A stretch of 64,000 nt of DNA, taken from the NCBI GenBank assembly GCA_028456385.1, contig JALNQF010000040.1, positions 234,582 to 298,581 of the forward strand, written 5' to 3'. This document shows, piece by piece, positions 33,621 to 44,643 of the stretch. Source of the DNA: Ophiosphaerella korrae. Lineage: Eukaryota; Ascomycota; Dothideomycetes; Pleosporales; Phaeosphaeriaceae. Made by a program: the position numbers and the translations under genes. The notes below the pieces were generated by a model that saw only the letters and a list, made by a program, of their open reading frames with translations, searched no databases and had not been told where the DNA came from. Within the stretch, counting starts at the first letter, position 1. Each line of letters starts with the position of its first letter.

Positions 33621-36600
33621 ATGGACGGCCTTTCGGGCGCAGCAAGCGCCATCGCTGTGATCGACATATCCGCCAAGATCACTTCGATCTGCTACCAGTA
33701 TTCCATCGCCGTCAAGGACGCGAAGGACGACATCGAACGCCTTAAGAGGAAGGTTGGCGACATTGAGCGTATACTAGAGAACATCAAGAAGCGACTAGAG
33801 GGACAACACAAAGCACGGTTCTCGACAACTCAGGACTTGTTTAAGTCGCTCAAGCAATGCTTGCAGCAGCTGCAACAACTCAAGGAGCAACTGGAGCCGA
33901 GGAAGGCTCGTAAGGCTATGAGCAGGTTTGGAGTGCGAGCGCTGAAGTGGCCGTTCACCAGCAAGCAGGTAGAAAAGATCGTTTCGATCATGGAGGAATA
34001 CGAGCAGACGTTCACTTTGGCGCTCCAGGTGGACCAAACGTAAGTCTCTTCGCTTCGATCGGTCGTGCACAGACGCAGCGCCTGACTGACTACACAGGGT
34101 CCTTGTGCTTAATATAGACCAGAAGCTGGATCTCGCCAAACTACCTGTTGCAACAGGCGCCTCCTTCAACTCCCACAGCGAAGAACACAACGCACGATGC
34201 CTACCGAACACGCGCACTGAGCTGCTAGACGAGATCACAACATGGGCGAACACAAAGCATAGCAAATCCATATTCTGGCTGAGTGGTATGGCTGGCACAA
34301 GAAAGTCTACCATTGCGCGGACGATTGCTCAGTTGTTTGCTAGTCGCGGACAGCTAGGAGCAAGCTTCTTCTTCAAGAAAGGCGAAGGTGAGCGCGGCAA
34401 TGCCTCACGGTTCTTTACCACTATCGCTACCGACTTAGTGGCGCACGAACCAGGTATGCTACCCGGTATCAGGAAGGCGCTTAACGAGGACTCAGCTATT
34501 GCCAACAAAACGTTGAAAGACCAGTTCGAGAAGCTAATCTTGCAGCCACTCTTGGGGATAAAGCAGGCTCCTTTGCGGGTCTTGGCGCGTGTTGTTGTGA
34601 TAGACGCGCTGGACGAATGTGAGCAAGAGCAAGACATTCGAGCAATCCTTCAGTTGCTTGCTCTGACGAAGGACATTCAACCGGTGCCGTTACGGATCGT
34701 TGTAACCAGCCGACCAGAGCTCCATATTCGCCTCGGCTTCAAGGAGATGCTAAACGGCACATACCAAGACTTGGTCCTTCATGAAGTCCCAAAGAGTACG
34801 ATCGAACACGACATACGTTTGTTCCTAGAGCATGAGCTTGGTGCAATACGGAAAGAGCGCATGCTGTCATCAGACTGGCCGGAACCACAGCAGATTCTAG
34901 CTCTAGTTGAGCTAGCTGTGCCGCTGTTTATCTATGCTGCTACTGTGTGCCGATATATTAGCACAAAAGGAAGCAATCCTAAGGCCTACTTGAACAAGGT
35001 TCTGCAGTATCGAAAGGCGACCTTTTCGCAGCTAGATCGGACCTACCTCCCTGTTCTAGATCAGCTACTTGCTGAGCAAGAGGAAGACGAGAAGGAAACG
35101 TGGCTTCAAGCGTTCCGAGAAGTGGTAGGTAGTATTGTTGTTCTAGAGAGTCCGCTCTCTATTATCTCACTTGCATGCCTTCTTCAAGTTCCACAAGAGG
35201 AGGTTAAGTGTCGACTTGACCCTTTGCACTCTGTTCTTAGTATTCCTGACAGCGAGGACGTTCCTATTAGACTCTTGCACTTGTCCTTTCGCGAGTTCCT
35301 CATTGACCCCCAAAAACAGGGAAAGAGCCGTTTCTGGGTGGACGAAAGAAGTACACACAAGAAGCTCGCATCTCGCTGCATTAAGCTTATGTCTGAACCA
35401 AGCGGCCTTCGTCAGGACATGTGCAGCCTCTCAGGACCTGGGGTACTAAGGAGCGAGATCGACGAGGGGACAGTTGCTAGCAGCCTGTCGCCTGATCTGC
35501 AGTATGCGTGTCGTTACTGGGTCGATCATCTCAAGCAGAGTGGGCAAGGTATCGTCGACGGAGACGCTACGCACCTCTTTCTCCAGAAGCACCTTCTCCA
35601 ATGGCTCGAAGCTATGAGTCTTATAAGAGAATCGAGCAGATGTGTTTACTTACTCGACGGCCTTCAGGCAATGGCAGATGTAAGACCCTTACAAAATAAC
35701 CTCCTAGTGCTCTACTAACGTGCAACGCAGCCATCTGCAAGCCTTGCCTCAATCTTTCTTCACGACGCTAAGCGGTTCGTGCTGCGGTTTCAGTCTCTGC
35801 TCGCAGATGCGCCGCTGCAGATCTATTGCTCTGCGCTAGTGTTCGCACCAGAGAGGAGCCTGATACGACAAACTTTTGTAGACCAAGTGCCAGAAAAGGT
35901 CAAGATGCTGTCTATAAAAGAAGCAGACTGGGACGCGTGCCGCAGCACGCTCGAGGGCCATTCTAGAGAAGTCAGCGCGGTGGCCTTCTCGCCAGACGGG
36001 CAGCTGGTCGCATCAGCATCTAGGGACAACACAGTACGGCTGTGGGAAGCGGCGACGGGAACGTGTCGCAGCACGCTCGAGGGCCATTCCTCCGAAGTCA
36101 GCGCGGTGGCCTTCTCGCCAGACGGGCAGCTAGTCGCGTCGGCATCTTACGACAACACAGTACGGCTGTGGGAAGCGGCGACGGGGACGTGTCGCAGCAC
36201 GCTCGAGGGCCATTCCTCCGAAGTCAGCGCGGTGGCCTTCTCGCCAGACGGGCAGCTGGTCGCGTCGGCATCTTGGGACAAGACAGTACGGCTGTGGGAA
36301 GCGGCGACGGGGACATGTCGCAGCACGCTCGAGGGCCATTCCTCCTGGGTCAGCGCGGTAGCCTTCTCGCCAGACGGGCAGCTGGTCGCGTCGGTATCTT
36401 GGGACACAGTACGGCTGTGGGAAACGGCGACGGGGACGTGTCGCAGCACGCTCGAGGGCCATTCTAGAGAAGTCAGCGCGGTAGCCTTCTCGCCAGATGG
36501 CCGTGTACTTCACACGCATCAAGGCGACATTCCTTTGCCTCAAACTTCTGTTGTCACATCGCTCTCTAGGCCGCAGCCGCAGCCCTCTTACATTCTAGTG

Positions 36601-36741
36601 CAAGATCAGTGGATATTGCGCAACCAGCAACGCTTTCTGTGGCTTCCGCTAGAATATCGATCAGATACGACCACAGTACACGAGGACATAGCTTGTCTAG
36701 GGCTTGTATCTGGTCGTGTGGTTCTGCTTAGGATTTTCTAG
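33621..36741 (+). CDS. NACHT-WD40 STAND protein (fungal NLR-like)
   Basis: Signal-transduction ATPase of the HET-E/NWD type, a non-self or stress sensor in fungi. Exons 33621-34039, 34098-35679 and 35731-36741 give 1003 residues. Residues 1-140 form a helical N-terminal domain (MDGLSGAASAIAVIDISAKI, then a coiled coil), as in fungal STAND proteins. The NACHT domain follows: the Walker A site reads GMAGTRKST (203-211), with Arg208 where Gly is invariant; Walker B is VVVIDALDECE (305-315), then RIVVTSRPEL. A winged-helix-like region and HDAKRFVL link to WD40 repeats from residue 737. Four complete repeats of 42 residues and a fifth, broken one follow, ending in an unrelated about 80-residue tail. 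The reading frame is open, but the changed P-loop and short propeller raise doubt that it works. Confidence 0.88.
35938..36500 (+). repeat. Near-identical 126-bp WD40 tandem repeats
   Basis: Units at 35938-36063, 36064-36189, 36190-36315 and 36316-36438 (one codon shorter), then a partial unit 36439 to about 36500. Each encodes CRSTLEGHS--VSAVAFSPD plus GQLVASAS-D-TVRLWEAATG. Differences cluster in a few codons (SRE, SSE, SSE, SSW, SRE after GH; R, Y, W, W before D). This is the pattern of recently expanded, recombining repeats with selected variable positions. Confidence 0.9.
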
Positions 36742-37695
36742 CGTCGTGCGTTCATAGACTCGCTTTATCATAAGCACAGCGTAGCCTTTATATCGCAGTA
36801 TAAATATAGTTACTATAAGAAATAGTCTTGTGTGCGCTTCCTTAATAACGACCTTCGCGTTAGAGTGCCTTGAGGAACGAAAGGCTTCTAGGGACCCCAA
36901 AAACTAAAACAGAAAAACCCGCTGGACACAGCTACAAAATGGTACGGCCACACCTCGTGTTCGTTATGTATTTCGCCTGCGTCACTTATGCCCTGTTTTA
37001 GGTAAGGCCTTGATGAAGTAGGTATAGCGTCGACGATATTTTACTACTGAAGTTTTAGTGACTTGCATATAACGGTATCCTTTTCCTTCTGTTGATTAGT
37101 TTACTGCTGCTCTACACTACCCACTTTATAACGATCGAACACTTCAGAGTATTTCAGATACTGTAGATCATTCGAGATGTATTTCACTTGCACGTGATGT
37201 TCGGTAGAACCTTACTCTGGTGGCCTGAGCTCCCTCGCTCGATATCCTTACTACGCCTCTGCCTCTGCCTCCTGAATTGTAGCCTCATTCCTCTGCGAGT
37301 GACACCGTGCTGTTGCTACGGACGTCTCCTCACATAGTCTAATGGCCTGGATGCGCCTTGTCGAGGATGACGTCTAGAGCTTTGTAGATGGCCCCATTCA
37401 CTAGCTTCAACCCTTGGTAGGAATTTTTGTTAACTACGACAGGCATACCCGGCACAAATATAAAAATTGCTGGCACTGGCACGCTGCTCTCATCACCATA
37501 TTAGGCTGACCGGCTCTACCGCCCCGCTGCACTGCCCCGCCGCACTCTTGGCATGGCATTTATCAACCACTTACTTCGCAAACTGGAGTCGATCGTTCCA
37601 CTGCTTTCTATCACTGTCCGCAACACTAACGCAACCCACCCTCCCGTCCGCGTAAAGTGAGACTCCCTCCAGAGACAGACACATATGCATAACTT
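36742..37695. other. Intergenic, no gene recognised
   Basis: About 950 bases after the NACHT-WD40 gene, stop-rich, with no recognised gene. Confidence 0.35.
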
Positions 37696-38097
37696 ATGCC
37701 TAACGATCGCCGTCCTAGGAAACTGACTTCAAGGGTTGCTTCCGCCAATGCTCGACACACTGCCTAAGAGGAAGATTCTAGCAGCGTAAATGCGCGAGAG
37801 CAAAGTTTGCAGCAGTACCTAAAGGCACGCTCGAATTCGTCAAACGACTGTGCATGGCTATATGAACTCCTTTCCTCTGCTGAAATTTCTGCAGAAAAAG
37901 TCGATCCGATATGTCATGTCAGGCTGCACTACAAAGACCGAGGAGATTCGGCAGCTACTAGCACTAAGGACTTCAGAAGCGGCAATTTTGCACTGTCTGA
38001 TTTGGAACATTGTCTCGCCTCGACGCATCTGTGCGCGGTGATATTATGCCACAGAGACAGCTCTCGAGTGGATCCAGCAGTCGTCAATCTCCTATAG
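37696..38097 (+). pseudogene. Unknown ORF with one in-frame TAA
   Basis: From ATG 37696 (MPNDRRPRKLTSRVASANAR) a frame runs to 38097 with a single TAA at 37765-37767 in HTA-stop-EEDSSS, where Gln (CAA) would be a one-base change. After it comes QSLQQYLKARSNSSNDCAWL. The protein is hydrophilic at first and then mixed, with no domain I recognise. It lies just before a repeat-element copy and may belong to a decayed transposon. Confidence 0.3.
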
Positions 38098-38424
38098 ACT
38101 AAGTTCGCGATCGATGTGTCAATCATACGCCACTACTTTGACTATAGAAACTTCAGATATAAAAAAGGCTGTCCTAAAATAATTCGCTGTCGTCTTAAAG
38201 AAGAAAATAGTATAGTTAAAGATTATTAGACTTTTAGAGGGCGTTGGAATCCTATACGACTACTATCAGAAATAGAGGCCTCCATCCTCTACTTAAGTGT
38301 AGACTTAGAATGTTTATCTATATGTCACAGAGATAGTGTTAGTAAGTAGCTTCTATTAGATAGCAAGGTAATTAGAAGAATAATCCTAGATATAGTCATC
38401 GCGCTTGTCCGATCGCAAGTGTCA
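38098..38424. other. AT-rich interval, no gene recognised
   Basis: About 330 bases of AT-rich sequence between the unknown ORF and the repeat copy. Confidence 0.3.
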
Positions 38425-38580
38425 CGCTGCAGGCCGCAGTAGGCCGTAGCTGCGCAGAGCGCAAGACAAGGGCTCCGAGGGCCCTTAGGCAATATATACT
38501 GTTCTACTCCTGTATTCAATGTTGTTGAATACTCGGTTACCTTTTTGGGTTTGTTTGGAGCAGTGGAGTAGAGCTGCGAC
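38425..38580 (+). repeat. Third copy of the 21.3-22.0 kb terminal repeat
   Basis: Contains CGCTGCAGGCCGCAG, then GCAATATATACTGTTC and CAGTGGAGTAGAGCTGCG, in the same order as the left arm at 21329-21466. It has about 15 extra bases near its start. No inverted partner was found nearby, so it is a solo copy. Confidence 0.6.
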
Positions 38581-41332
38581 ATAGCATTTAGCCTCTTAAC
38601 ATACTAGCCTGTCCTATTCAAATTAGATTAAAACAGGGTTTAGTATAATAAGGTTGCGTGTTATCTTGCGTAGCGCTCTCCTCCTGCTACATTCTAGTTT
38701 CTTGCATTTACGTTTACTTATAACTATATACAGAACTCCAAGATTATGTACTCTAGTCTTGCCTAAGTATTTTTAGGATATTCCGGCCTAGGAACTAAAG
38801 GTTAGATAGATAGAAGGAATGACAGCATCTTTAAAACAGCTACTTGGGGTAGCAAAGCATTTTGGAAGGAGAAAGTGAAAAAGATCTTCCTTGCTGTTAA
38901 AGAACTAGACTCTAATAACGAACCTACAGAACTTGCTGTTTAGTACTTGGTAGAACTTAGGAATGACGCTCTCTATTCGAATTCTTGGCTAACATCTATA
39001 TTTCTCGTCTACTGAAGCATAGATCCCCTTTTTAAAGCTTAACTACCTTCTACCTCGGACATCGTTCCTTAAGGCTCCTCGAGGCGAACCGCGAACCGCG
39101 GTTTGCGTCTCCTGTTTATACTCTCGGACTGCCTGCTAGAGCTAAGCTACAGTCCTAGAAATAGATTACGCAGAGATGATTACGCGAGGCGCATAGGGCC
39201 GCATAACGCGAGTCGAGGTACTGATTACTGCTGCGATCTTACATGAACGTAGGCGTTGCGGGCGCCACGAGGTTAGACGTAACTTACCGCGCTGTCGCAA
39301 GGTCTCTAGGACATAACTACAACTTTCTACAAGTTTTTTAGACGCTATAAGCTTCTGCACAGTATCGTAGTAAAGCAACGCTAATATGTACAAATAAAAG
39401 GTATACTGTAACTTACGCAGAAAAGGTAGTAATAGCAATGTAATTTTTATTTAGAAGAAGTGATATTAATTAATAGATAACTATAGTACATAGATAATAC
39501 AGGTTTATAGTATTTCGCATTGAGTATAAAGAAAGCGAAGTGTTAAAAGTCAAATTACCCCTCATTTGTCCCAGCACGGCGGGTGTCCCAGCACTTAGGG
39601 ACGGACGTTAGCTGGAAGACAATAGTACTTGCCGTAGGCCACAGGAGATAGTGAAGGGATAACAAATAGTATTTCAATCTGAGTTCTAACAATGTGAAAA
39701 ATAATACTTGCTTTCTTCTGTTCGCAAGTGTAGAGCCTTTTATACGCTGGGGTAGCGCATCGGCCCCGCTCTAGACTAATACTACAGTAACGTCAGGATT
39801 ACCAACGTATCGGCTCCACTCTAGACTAGTACCCGAGTTCCCAATGATCTCGAGGATTCCGGGGACCTTCGTCACAGTATCTAGGAAGGAACAGCTTACT
39901 CTAGATGCTTTGTAGGGTATGTAGCTAATAGTGTTCTTAGTACGATCTATGTAGATGCGGCTTAAAGGAACCATACCTCCGGATATAGATCAGCAGTTTG
40001 CTGATGAAATAGTTTCTACATTAGTTACCAGAGATTATTATATTTTGATCTGCACTTCTACAGAATACCGGTACTTCAATTCGAGGACATGCAAACCCAC
40101 ACCTTGGTATCCACACTTCCCTTTCGAATTCCGACATTCCCCAGACTTGCCCCTGTTAAGGAACTATTGCCTCTCACTAAGCGTTAGCACTAGCAACCAT
40201 TGAAAAGTGCACCGTCCACCCTTAGCGTTTTTCCCCATTCCAGTGCATTCCAGGCCCGTAACTAGTAGGCGAAGCGAAACCCGGCCAAATATAGTTGGAC
40301 AGCTAATGGACGTCACTACCAAGAGCAGTAACTCATGCGCATTTCTAAGTATCCCAAACACTCATGCTGTTCAACAACGGATAGTCGATTCATCCCACGC
40401 TCCATGCAAAGTGATTGGCGCTGGCTATGCCGGTTGCAAATGCCAACGCCAGCCTTCCCCGGCACAGGAATTAGGTCACTTCTTTAGAGCCGTTTCAGCC
40501 TGTAGCCACACGCCGGTAAGGTAACGCTAGAAGATCACGTGTTACTGGAAAATAGCCGTGGTGCTCCGCGGACTACCATTTGTGCATGGGCTGACAATAC
40601 ATGACACGATCAACACCTAGTCGCAGTTCGGTAGCTTACAAAGTATGTGCTTGAGTTTTGTGTTGCCGTGGTGGAGGAAGGAATCTTGGAGGCAGTTGTG
40701 GGCCGGCGATCATGTTCATGGTTCGGTATTGCAATGTACAACGCTTGTCGTGACCCTCCGTAGAATGCATCGCAGCGCAGATATGTGCGCGATTTCGAAA
40801 TCAATAGAGGTAGGCGACCTCGCGATGTCGCTGCCAAGCCAACTGTACTTATTTATCCGACCCTCCCAAACCAAGACCCAAGCCGTTCGCGACCCGTCCT
40901 CTGAGGATTCCAAGAAATCGGTATCGGCTGATTCGCATTGATTTAAAGTTTGAAATGGCAATCTCAACTTCTCATTTATCAAATAAGGTTTCCTCCAATC
41001 GATCCATTCAACCGAAGTGTTGACTCGCTGGTGCCCTCAGACACAATGGAGGTAGGGAGACTATGCAGTGCCGTCACCTTTGTGCATTACTCACGCCGGC
41101 CAGGCTGAGGCATTGCCACGCGCGGGGCGCATGGAAGGGGCTGGCACCATGCCGCTGCGGCTTGACCCAAATCCTGTAGGGGGTGGCTAAATATGTAGGT
41201 ACTGCACACCTTATCATTCCATCACGAAGGATCATAATTTCTTTCTTTCTTTGTGGTTGTCTGAAGAGTGGTTCCTGCCAAGCCGACATCAAGATTTGAT
41301 CCACGATCCTGGGTTCACGCACATGATCGCCG
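38581..41332. other. Gene-poor interval
   Basis: About 2.7 kb of mostly AT-rich, stop-rich DNA. A short direct repeat, GTCCCAGCAC, occurs twice near 39569-39592. No gene recognised. The last few hundred bases are the promoter of the CFEM receptor. Confidence 0.35.
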
Positions 41333-42898
41333 ATGGGGGGAAACCGATGGTTGCTTTTTTTGTGTTTGCTGGGCCTGATTTGTGTGGCGTCTGCACAGCA
41401 GGACGATGCGCTGCGGATGATGCCCGTTTGTGGGGTGAGTGGAATATGTGGACGACATTGATTGTTGACGATTGCTGATATGGATAGCAAACATGTCTCA
41501 TCGAAGCGGTGGTCAAGGGAATATGCAGCGTGACAGATAGGAATTGTACCTGTACGAATCCGTTGTTCAAGTCGACTGTTGGGGCATGTGTAACAGCGGG
41601 CTGTTCAATACCGGAAGCGTTGGGTGCGTGTGCTTCTATGCGAAGAAGCTCTTTGACTGACAAGTGCACAGTGATGCAGAATGCCAGCTATACAAGTTGT
41701 AGTGCCCCCGTTCGCAAACGAGGACCGGCTTTTATTACACTATCTATTGTTATGATCACCCTTGCTGGCGTTGCTGTTGTTGCACGCCTTGCATTCAAGT
41801 GGCTGGATGGTCTCGACTTCGGTCTCGACGACTGGAGCATTGTCGCCACAATGGCTGTTAGCATACCATGTATCACGGTGAACATAGTCAGTACCGTACC
41901 AAACGGCCTAGGAAGAGACATCTGGACATTGCGACCCGACGAGATTAGTCTGATGTTGAAATCATTCTACGTCATGGCCTGCTTGTACTTTTCAGAGCTA
42001 ATGTTCCTGAAACTCTCCTTGCTGTTCTTTTACATCAGAATCTTCACTGCCAAGAGTATGCAGCGTCTCCTGTGGAGCACGGTGGCCTTCACAGCGCTTT
42101 GGGGCATCCTGTTTGTTGGGGTGGCTATTTTCCAATGCCGGCCCATTAGCTTCTTCTGGAACAATTGGGATGGATTGCATCATGGCACATGTCTGAATAT
42201 CAACGCTGTGACAACATCCAATGCGGCTATTAGCATCGTTTTAGATTTCTGGAGTCTTGGAATACCGCTTTGGGGGCTCTGGGGACTAAGCATGCATTGG
42301 AAGAAAAAGGTCGGTGTTGTTCTTATGTTCTGCGTGGGAGGATTTGTTACTGTGGTCAGCATCATTCGACTCCGGGCCATTATAAACTTCTCAAAAACAC
42401 ACAACGTGAGCTGGGAGTTCTACGAAGTGTCGGTGTGGAGTACTATCGAGGTCGGTGTTGGCATTATCTGGTAAGCTTTCGAGCATCCTTCGCCCTGTGA
42501 GGCTGAATAGATACTGACTGGTTGTCCGTAGTACTTGCCTACCGACGCTCCGCTTGCTCTTTGTCAAGCTTTTCCCGATTCTTGGAGGCTCGACTGCTCG
42601 GAATGCAAAGCAGTATCACAGTTATAGAAGCGACAACGAACTGGGGAGTGTCAGCAAAAACGAGAGCAAAATGGACAACACAGACGGTATCTCACCACAC
42701 AATGTGATAATATCGAAAAATTCACACAGCCGTTCGCCGCCTCCACCGCCTCCAAGGGATGGAACGGAAAGAGGCATCAACGTCAGGACATCTCTGACGG
42801 TGAAGCATAAGTTGGGAGACACTGATGAGATGAGCTTGGTCTCTCACGATGAGATTATTGTTGAAAGGCAGGCCAGAAGATACCCGAATGCTTTTTGA
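41333..42898 (+). CDS. CFEM-domain seven-helix receptor (Pth11-like)
   Basis: Plasma-membrane protein with an extracellular cysteine-rich CFEM domain and a rhodopsin-like membrane bundle, the class that includes the Magnaporthe surface-sensing receptor Pth11. Exons 41333-41434, 41488-42470 and 42532-42898 give 483 residues. Residues 1-21 are a signal peptide (GNRWLLFLCLLGLICVASA). The CFEM region (about 29-90) has cysteines in MPVCGQTCLIEAVVKGICSV, NCTCTN, GACVTAGC and GACASM. Seven hydrophobic segments follow, with ARLAFKWLDGLDFGLDDWSI and FQCRPISFFWNNWDG typical of the family. The cytoplasmic tail is polar and has a run of six prolines. The start ATG 41333 is in a different frame from the longer upstream ORF and is the only one giving a signal peptide. 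Likely a host- or surface-sensing receptor; the ligand is unknown. Confidence 0.88.
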
Positions 42899-43193
42899 GG
42901 AGGATCTATGTGAAGACGTGAATATGTGTAATATGATAGACCATACAAGAACAAATTCAAAGTAATGTAATTCATGCGTGTCGAATCGCACTTGCGCCAT
43001 TGGCTGGGCGATGTCGTCACCAGGGTCCAGGGTCGACCGAGTACCCCGCCAGCCAGCAGAAAAGAAAATGTTTATCGCGCAGGCTTAGCAATCCAAGTGG
43101 ATGGTGCTGCGAGCCAGACGTGTCGCCAACAATTTTAATTCACGTGTTGGCCTTCTGCTGTTCTCACGCCGCATCTCAATTCCATATCGCAAG

Positions 43194-44178
43194 ATGGCTG
43201 GCGTGCCTACTACGTACGACGGTGTGTCCAGCTTCAACAATGCTCTCATCCACGCTAACACACGCAGCACCGGTGCATATTGCCGTCATAGGCGGCACCG
43301 GCATCTCTTCATTGCCAGGCTTCACACTCGCCGCGACTCTTGACGTCGATACGCCATGGGGTAAGCCTTCGTCGCCCATTAGCATCCTCCAACACGAGTC
43401 GGATACGGGCAAACCCATCCCCGTCGCATTTCTTTCTAGACATGGCCTTTACCACGAATACGCGCCTCATGAGGTCAAGAACCAAGCCAACATCGCCGCC
43501 CTGCGTCACCTTGGTGTGCGCACGATTATCGCTTTCTCTGCCGTCGGCTCACTCCAAGAAGAAGTCCGGCCTCGCGACTTTGTCGTTCCTGACCAAATCA
43601 TTGACCGTACCAAGGGCGTGAGGCCATTCACCTTCTTCGAGAAGGGTATGGTCGGACATGTAGGATTTGGAGACCCGTTTGACAAGCGACTGGCCGAAAT
43701 TGTGAGACGTTGTGGGCACAGCCTTGAGGGTGATGGAGTGAGGCTTCATGACAAAGGGCTGTTGATCTGCATGGAGGGACCACAGTTCAGCACGCGCGCC
43801 GAGTCGAATCTATACCGTACCTGGGGCGGCAGCGTCATCAACATGAGCGCATTACCAGAGGCAAAGCTCGCACGGGAAGCCGAGATCTCCTACCAAATGA
43901 TATGCATGGCTACCGACTACGACTGCTGGCGCGGCGACGGGTCCGAAGATGTAAACGTAGAAATGGTCATGGCCCATATGAAAGCCAATGCAGAGAACGC
44001 AAGACGCTTCGTCGGCGCCGTGCTCAACGAGCTGACCAAGGACAAGCACGCAGAGCACGTCTTGGCCAAGCACCTGGAAGGCCAGATGAGATTTGCAGGC
44101 GCAATGACAAAGAAAGATGGACGGGCACAGGAAGCAGTAGAGAAGCTCCAGTGGTTGTATCCCGGATACTTTGATTGA
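43194..44178 (+). CDS. S-methyl-5'-thioadenosine phosphorylase
   Basis: Methionine-salvage enzyme that splits methylthioadenosine with phosphate into adenine and methylthioribose-1-phosphate, in cytosol or nucleus. The best model has a 28-base first exon, 43194-43221, and a second exon 43268-44178, giving 312 residues. It restores the family start MAGVPTTYDAPVHIAVIGGT. An ATG at 43240 in frame with the main exon lies inside the predicted 46-nt intron and would replace this with an unrelated leader. Key motifs: GGTGISSLPGF (phosphate loop), FLSRHGLYHEYAPHEV, FSAVGSLQEEVRPRDFVVPD, CMEGPQFSTRAES, NMSALPEAKLAREAEI and ATDYDCW (base recognition). Length and motifs match fungal MTAP. It looks intact. 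Confidence 0.92.
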
Positions 44179-44643
44179 GATGGAGAAGCATGGCATAATT
44201 CAATAAGTGACTTCCACTTCCATCGCATCTTGCCATCATTGATAATTACGCCGAGTAGCTTTCAACTTGGGAGGCGCGCGGGGCGAATGTGCGTCCAGGC
44301 ACCTTCCTATTCCGGCGTAGATACGTGCGCCTGCATCCCAGCCCTGCGTCAACCTCACCCTTCCACTGCATCCGAAGTAACATGTGCTACGAGCCGCAAA
44401 CCAGTAGATTCGAAGAAAATCGTCGCGACATTGAAACCAAATTTGTGTACAAGTGATACAAGCACAAATGAAGCGGGTACCGTGACACGGTTGATCGAGA
44501 TATAACACCCATACTAATAAACAAGTGCCTTGTCACGTCGATCCATCTTCGCCGGCATAAAAAGGCCCCACGGACCCGCGTATCCTAGTCCAGCATAAGA
44601 CTGTGGGCGCGGTAAGAGATATGCAAGGATATATTGTCCACGC
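44179..44643. other. Intergenic, amidase promoter
   Basis: About 465 bases between MTAP and the amidase. No gene is seen; it contains the MTAP 3' region and the amidase promoter. Confidence 0.4.

Noticed and set aside
43000..43239. Upstream extension of the MTAP frame as a long leader
   Set aside because: It starts at a TTG, has no ATG, and is unlike any MTAP; the spliced 43194 start gives the conserved N-terminus.
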